Below the pieces are notes generated by a model. The model did no database searches and was not told where the DNA came from. It worked only from the letters and a program-made list of their open reading frames with translations. This document shows, piece after piece, positions 60,365 to 64,000 of a DNA stretch of 64,000 nt. This DNA is from Floccularia luteovirens (Eukaryota > Basidiomycota > Agaricomycetes > Agaricales > Squamanitaceae): contig VSJF01000004.1 in NCBI GenBank assembly GCA_009739215.1, forward strand, positions 248,001 to 312,000. The letters are read 5' to 3'. The position numbers and the translations under genes are program-made. Position 1 is the first letter of the stretch; every line of letters starts with the position of its first letter.

Positions 60365-61140
60365 CTAGATTGTCGAAGGCAATGCATCAATTGCGAATTT
60401 CAGGGATTGTAAGAACTTCCAAGAATCGATGACGCTACCCGAACAATGCAGACACCTGGTAGCGCAAGCCGCTTTGGCCAGAAACTCGAGTCCGAATATA
60501 ACATCAGTTGTTGGGCGTACCTCTAATTCCTCCTTTGCGCGTTTTTCAAATTCGTACCACCACTTTGGGGTACCTTGCATAGTAAACGCGGAGCCATTGC
60601 ACTGCATACATTTAATGTCTTCTGGAATCTGTAGCAATGCAATAGCAGAGCGTGCAAGTTGTCGATGAAGGTTTAGAAGGCGGTGATATGAATAGCCAGA
60701 CATTTGCTTCAAGTCTTCTGGCGGTGGACCGTCGAGCACATTGAAGTTCAGTGAGTACTTTGAGGCTATCTTTGCTTCTTCGCCAAAATCACAGCGACAA
60801 GCGATCGCATAAACGCGCAAGGGTGATTTTTGGATGAATTCAGGCGAGACTAGGAGTCTGCGTAGTTTGTCAACGACTGATGTACAATCATATTTGATGG
60901 CTGCATTCGTGACGGTCTCAAGCTCCTCTAAAGAAGTGAAATTGGGTTCTGGTAAGGGATAAATAAACTGTAGTAGAGCGTCGAGGGTTTGTCGCGTTTC
61001 TGTGACTAGGGATGACGGGCTTGTCGACAGTCGACGGAGCCTGGGGTAAAATAAACATGTCACGAAAGAACGATGATGCTGCCGAGAGGATACAACGATG
61101 AACATGAAACTCGGTTGGACAGAAGAACAGCGTCAGAGTC
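60365..61140 (-). CDS. BTB/POZ-domain protein (frame interrupted twice)
   Basis: BTB start block FDSADSDAVLLSN is in one frame. It is followed by EFHVHRCILSAASSFFRDMF and PQAPSTVDKPVIP in a second frame, and VTETRQTLDALLQFIYP plus the rest in a third. Each change needs one base removed: near 61110-61116 (AACCGAG) and near 61005 (CCTAGTC). No intron fits in the space. The remainder is open to 60365: the LEELETVTNAAIKYDCTSVV helices of a BTB-BACK type region, and two Cys pairs (CMQC, CLHC) near the C-terminus. BTB proteins often recruit partners to cullin-3 or self-associate. Either a recent pseudogene or sequence errors. The true start is not found. Confidence 0.6.
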
Positions 61141-61764
61141 TGCACTGTCGAACTGTTATGATGACAAAGAGATGGTCATGGATATCAAACTGTAACAAGG
61201 AAAGGATGGGATACTGTTCAAGTGATCTGAGCTCTTATATGTGGGGATAGTCAACCACACCGCATCAGTAGTTGTTGACAATGCCGTTTGAACTCTGTTT
61301 TTTGTTTTTGGTCCCGTACAGATGCATCAAACTAAGCATGGAAGGAGGCACCATTACTCTCGTAGGCCAAAATCTGTGATAACCCAAAGGACTTTGAGTG
61401 ACAAAGATGATTTGCAGGGCTGAAGGCACCCTCTTACATCCCAGACTAGCTTCCTCGAAGCCCATTGCTTGGGGTGTGTGAGACCTATGCTATGGGCTTT
61501 GAGGGAGTCGACTGTATAGCGAACAGTGCTGTGCTGGATTAAATTTAGCGTAGTCCAGGTGGCAGGAACAGATTCCATGTGTACAAACACTACTTGAAAA
61601 ATTTTAAAGTACTTAGGCTTAAGTACCATAACGAGAACGATTGGTGTCGTCCATCTGCATAAGTATGTATGTAAGCATGTGATTCGCCTTTAACCCCCCA
61701 TTCGGTCTACGGAAGCACACGTTGCACGTAATGTGAAGCTGATCACATGACCATCTGAAAAGGA
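61141..61764. other. intergenic between arrestin-like and BTB genes
   Basis: About 600 nt. It may contain the missing 5' end of the BTB gene. No other coding signal was recognised. Confidence 0.4.
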
Positions 61765-63679
61765 CTATGTAGACGATGGCATGGTGGAGTAAGCACAACG
61801 TAGGGGCATTAGCACGTCTACAAGCACTCGCCTTAGCTCTGACGGTATTTCGTAGCTGTGTTTTATGGGTTTCATAGGACGACGTGCAGCAAATGATGTT
61901 GGTTTGGGACTCTCCTCATTGTGAAAGCTGCTAATGGACACGGGGACTTTAATCAATGGATCGTCACCCGATATAAATGGCTCGAAGTTTCGACTGCGCT
62001 GTATAGGCATCAATTCCACAGAGTACTACAGGGGGAAGTATGTTCAGCAAAAAAAAGTCAGGATGTCATATAATCTTACATTTAAACAGAATGCATAAAA
62101 GTCACAAGAAGGCTGCATCTTACTCGCAAGATGAAGCTCCCCTTCCAAAAAACGGCCACGAGAAGAATGGAGATCAGCAGGCGGCTCCCACCAAACAGCA
62201 TTTTGAATCTCATGTGCTTCGTCGGTCATTCGTGACGCGTCGCGCGATTGGGCTTGTCGTCCATTTTTGTAATAGTGCAATTTGCGGAGCAGACGCAAAT
62301 TGATGACTTTTGGTTGGGAGAGTGTATCGATTACTTCTCCATCTGCAGTGGAAAAGTAGAGGTAACAAGGAATGACCGTACCTCTAGAATAACATAGCTA
62401 CAATGATAACATTTAGAAAAATGTTGTCTCCTTTCCTGAAGTTATAACGAGTATCTCACAGGTTTGGCTAAAAACAACTGAGCAGCGACTTAAAAACGAT
62501 TCAGTTGTAATTTCAATATGAGACCGTACCGTGCACCTGACGCCCACTTCGGCACGTCTTCCTGAGACGTCATGAATACCACGAATTGTGGTTGAACCAA
62601 CTTCCTGCCAACCACCCGGATCGTTCTCTGGACCCGTCAGCCGATTGCCTTGCTGATATGCCAACTGACGTAGTATAGATGGAGAATCTGGCTTTGTTTT
62701 GGGCATATAAGTAACTGGCACCCGAGTCCTAGAGGCGGTCAACACACAACTTTGTAGGTGGGAATAAAATCGCTACTTACTTGCTTGGTGAACGAAGACG
62801 GCCATGCGCAAAAATCAATTGGAGTTCATAATGCACACTCACAGCCGCACTCTTCTCTAGAAATGACTGCGGGGTAGGATACCATTGTGTCGGAGAATTA
62901 CCCTTCCCTGGAACCTCTACATGGGTAGGGAATTCAAAATCAAACTGAAATCTGTAATAACCGTGGAAACGATCCATGGAATGCTGGCCGCAGAGGTGAA
63001 TGGGAAGCAAAAGGAGATGTCGGGGTACGTGCTGCTGCTGGATCCCCATCAGCACGCGACCAAAGCAAAACGGTACGGGTAAGAAAAGTGTGATTTTCAT
63101 CTCGATAATACCCACTGACAACTTGACCTTTGAGCTGTTATGTGGTATTAGTGCATACACGAGGCCCACGTAGAGACAGTATTATACACTCACTGTAAGA
63201 CTAATGGAGTCAAAAGATTGCGGGTTTGCCACATCCAACTCTACATTGCCACGTATGGTATCTCCACCTACAAAATCAGTGTGCGATGGTCTGTTTGCAG
63301 CTGTTGGATGACGACGTCGGTAGTGAAGCGAGAGAATTCCGCAAGTCTTGCCAGAAACAATCACATCACACTTTCGAATGTCCCATTTGTCCTGGGGGCC
63401 TGGAACTTCGCTTCTTATGATGGTAGGACTGAACGTTGCCGCAGAAATAGAGGACGGGGTTTCATCATTCTGTGTTCCTTCAACTATTTCCATGTCCGTA
63501 AACTCGAAGTAACTTGGGGCAGCCTCTTCATCGATAACAGAAGGCACTTCCGACTCCGTGATGTTGTGCACAGTATAGTCATCGTCATTCTGTACAGCTA
63601 CGGAGTAGCGAGGAAGAGTGTCCACCGCCGAAATGCGAGACAGCCTCTGTGAAATCCGTTGAGAACAGTTTCTATACAT
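61765..63679 (-). CDS. arrestin-like (alpha-arrestin) trafficking adaptor
   Basis: Minus-strand exons with GT-AG borders. The N-terminal extension contains LPRY, a possible WW-domain (Rsp5) contact. The arrestin N domain begins around DFVGGDTIRGNVELDV and continues LKGQVVSGYYRDENHTFLTR, GYYRFQFDFEFPTHVEVPGK and SFLEKSAAVSVHYELQLI. The C domain has GRRAEVGVRCT, LFLAKPVRYS, GTVIPCYLYFSTADGEVID and INLRLLRKLHYYKNGR. The tail reads YSVELMPIQRS and ends CAYSTMPSST. Between WSRADGDP and FHGYYRF the frame changes by one base (about 62965-63070) with no intron in sight, so one indel is present or the assembly has an error. Alpha-arrestins link plasma-membrane transporters to ubiquitination; target unknown. 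The start at 63679 is provisional because TTCAG lies just upstream. Confidence 0.72.
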
Positions 63680-64000
63680 GCCTGAAGAGTGATGTAAGGG
63701 AGAGCGCAGGCGACCCTCTAGATTGAAGGAATATATATTTATTAATAAAATTCTGCAATGAATTCAAACGGGATCTTGCACGGATTCGGGATACATCTGA
63801 TCTGATCTGTCCAATGTGGCATCGAGTATATTGCAAGCATTTGTACATATATAGATTTTGAGGGTGGCCTTGGTAACTTAACTTTTGAAATCAGCACCTG
63901 GACCCTGTGCTGGGTTGAATGCAGTAAGTTACAAAAGATTGGCATCATGAACTTACGGCACACGTACACACGCAATGGCCTAGCTGGGTGTTAGCCTGAA
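63680..64000. other. window edge, no gene seen
   Basis: AT-rich sequence upstream of the arrestin-like gene. It may include a missed first exon. No feature recognised. Confidence 0.4.

Overview
The window is nuclear DNA of a filamentous basidiomycete, most likely an agaricomycete. Genes are dense and on both strands. Nearly all are cut by GT-AG introns of about 50-66 nt. The families present (ATG22, DUF4470-MYND proteins, SH3/SAM/PH polarity scaffolds, BTB and arrestin-like proteins) fit mushroom-forming fungi. I saw no complete transposon, rRNA, tRNA or CRISPR array.

Left part (1-23 kb), accessory in character: a cluster of four hotdog-fold thioesterase-like paralogues (374-4523), one decayed and only one keeping the His-Gly motif; ITP pyrophosphatase (HAM1) and a secreted amidase (4697-7822); a tandem array of the vacuolar effluxer ATG22 (one internally deleted relic plus two near-complete copies, 8.4-15.2 kb); two tandem acyl-CoA/4-coumarate-CoA-type ligases (15.4-20.7 kb); and a GST with a predicted 4-nt micro-exon (21.6-22.8 kb).

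Middle part (23-50 kb): an SH3-SAM-PH scaffold with a CH-like C-terminus; a gene-poor stretch with an aspartic-protease relic; then a family block. Two paralogues of an unrecognised conserved protein, in opposite orientation, bracket three tandem DUF4470-MYND genes (33.3-46.3 kb). The third copy has lost its MYND finger: a decayed finger lies directly downstream in inverted orientation. The paralogue at 48-50 kb carries a regularly spaced GW/WG tryptophan tract resembling an Argonaute hook, which its sister gene lacks.

Right part (50-64 kb), mostly housekeeping: a CHORD-like Cys/His-rich protein, U5 snRNP 40 kDa WD40 protein, cullin-1, delta-1-pyrroline-5-carboxylate dehydrogenase, a BTB protein and an arrestin-like adaptor.

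Five otherwise clean reading frames or frame segments (both ATG22 copies, BTB twice, arrestin once) are broken by what look like single extra bases. Some of these could be assembly errors rather than real lesions. Exon boundaries were read by eye from splice motifs and paralogue comparison. No alignment software, RNA data or database was available.
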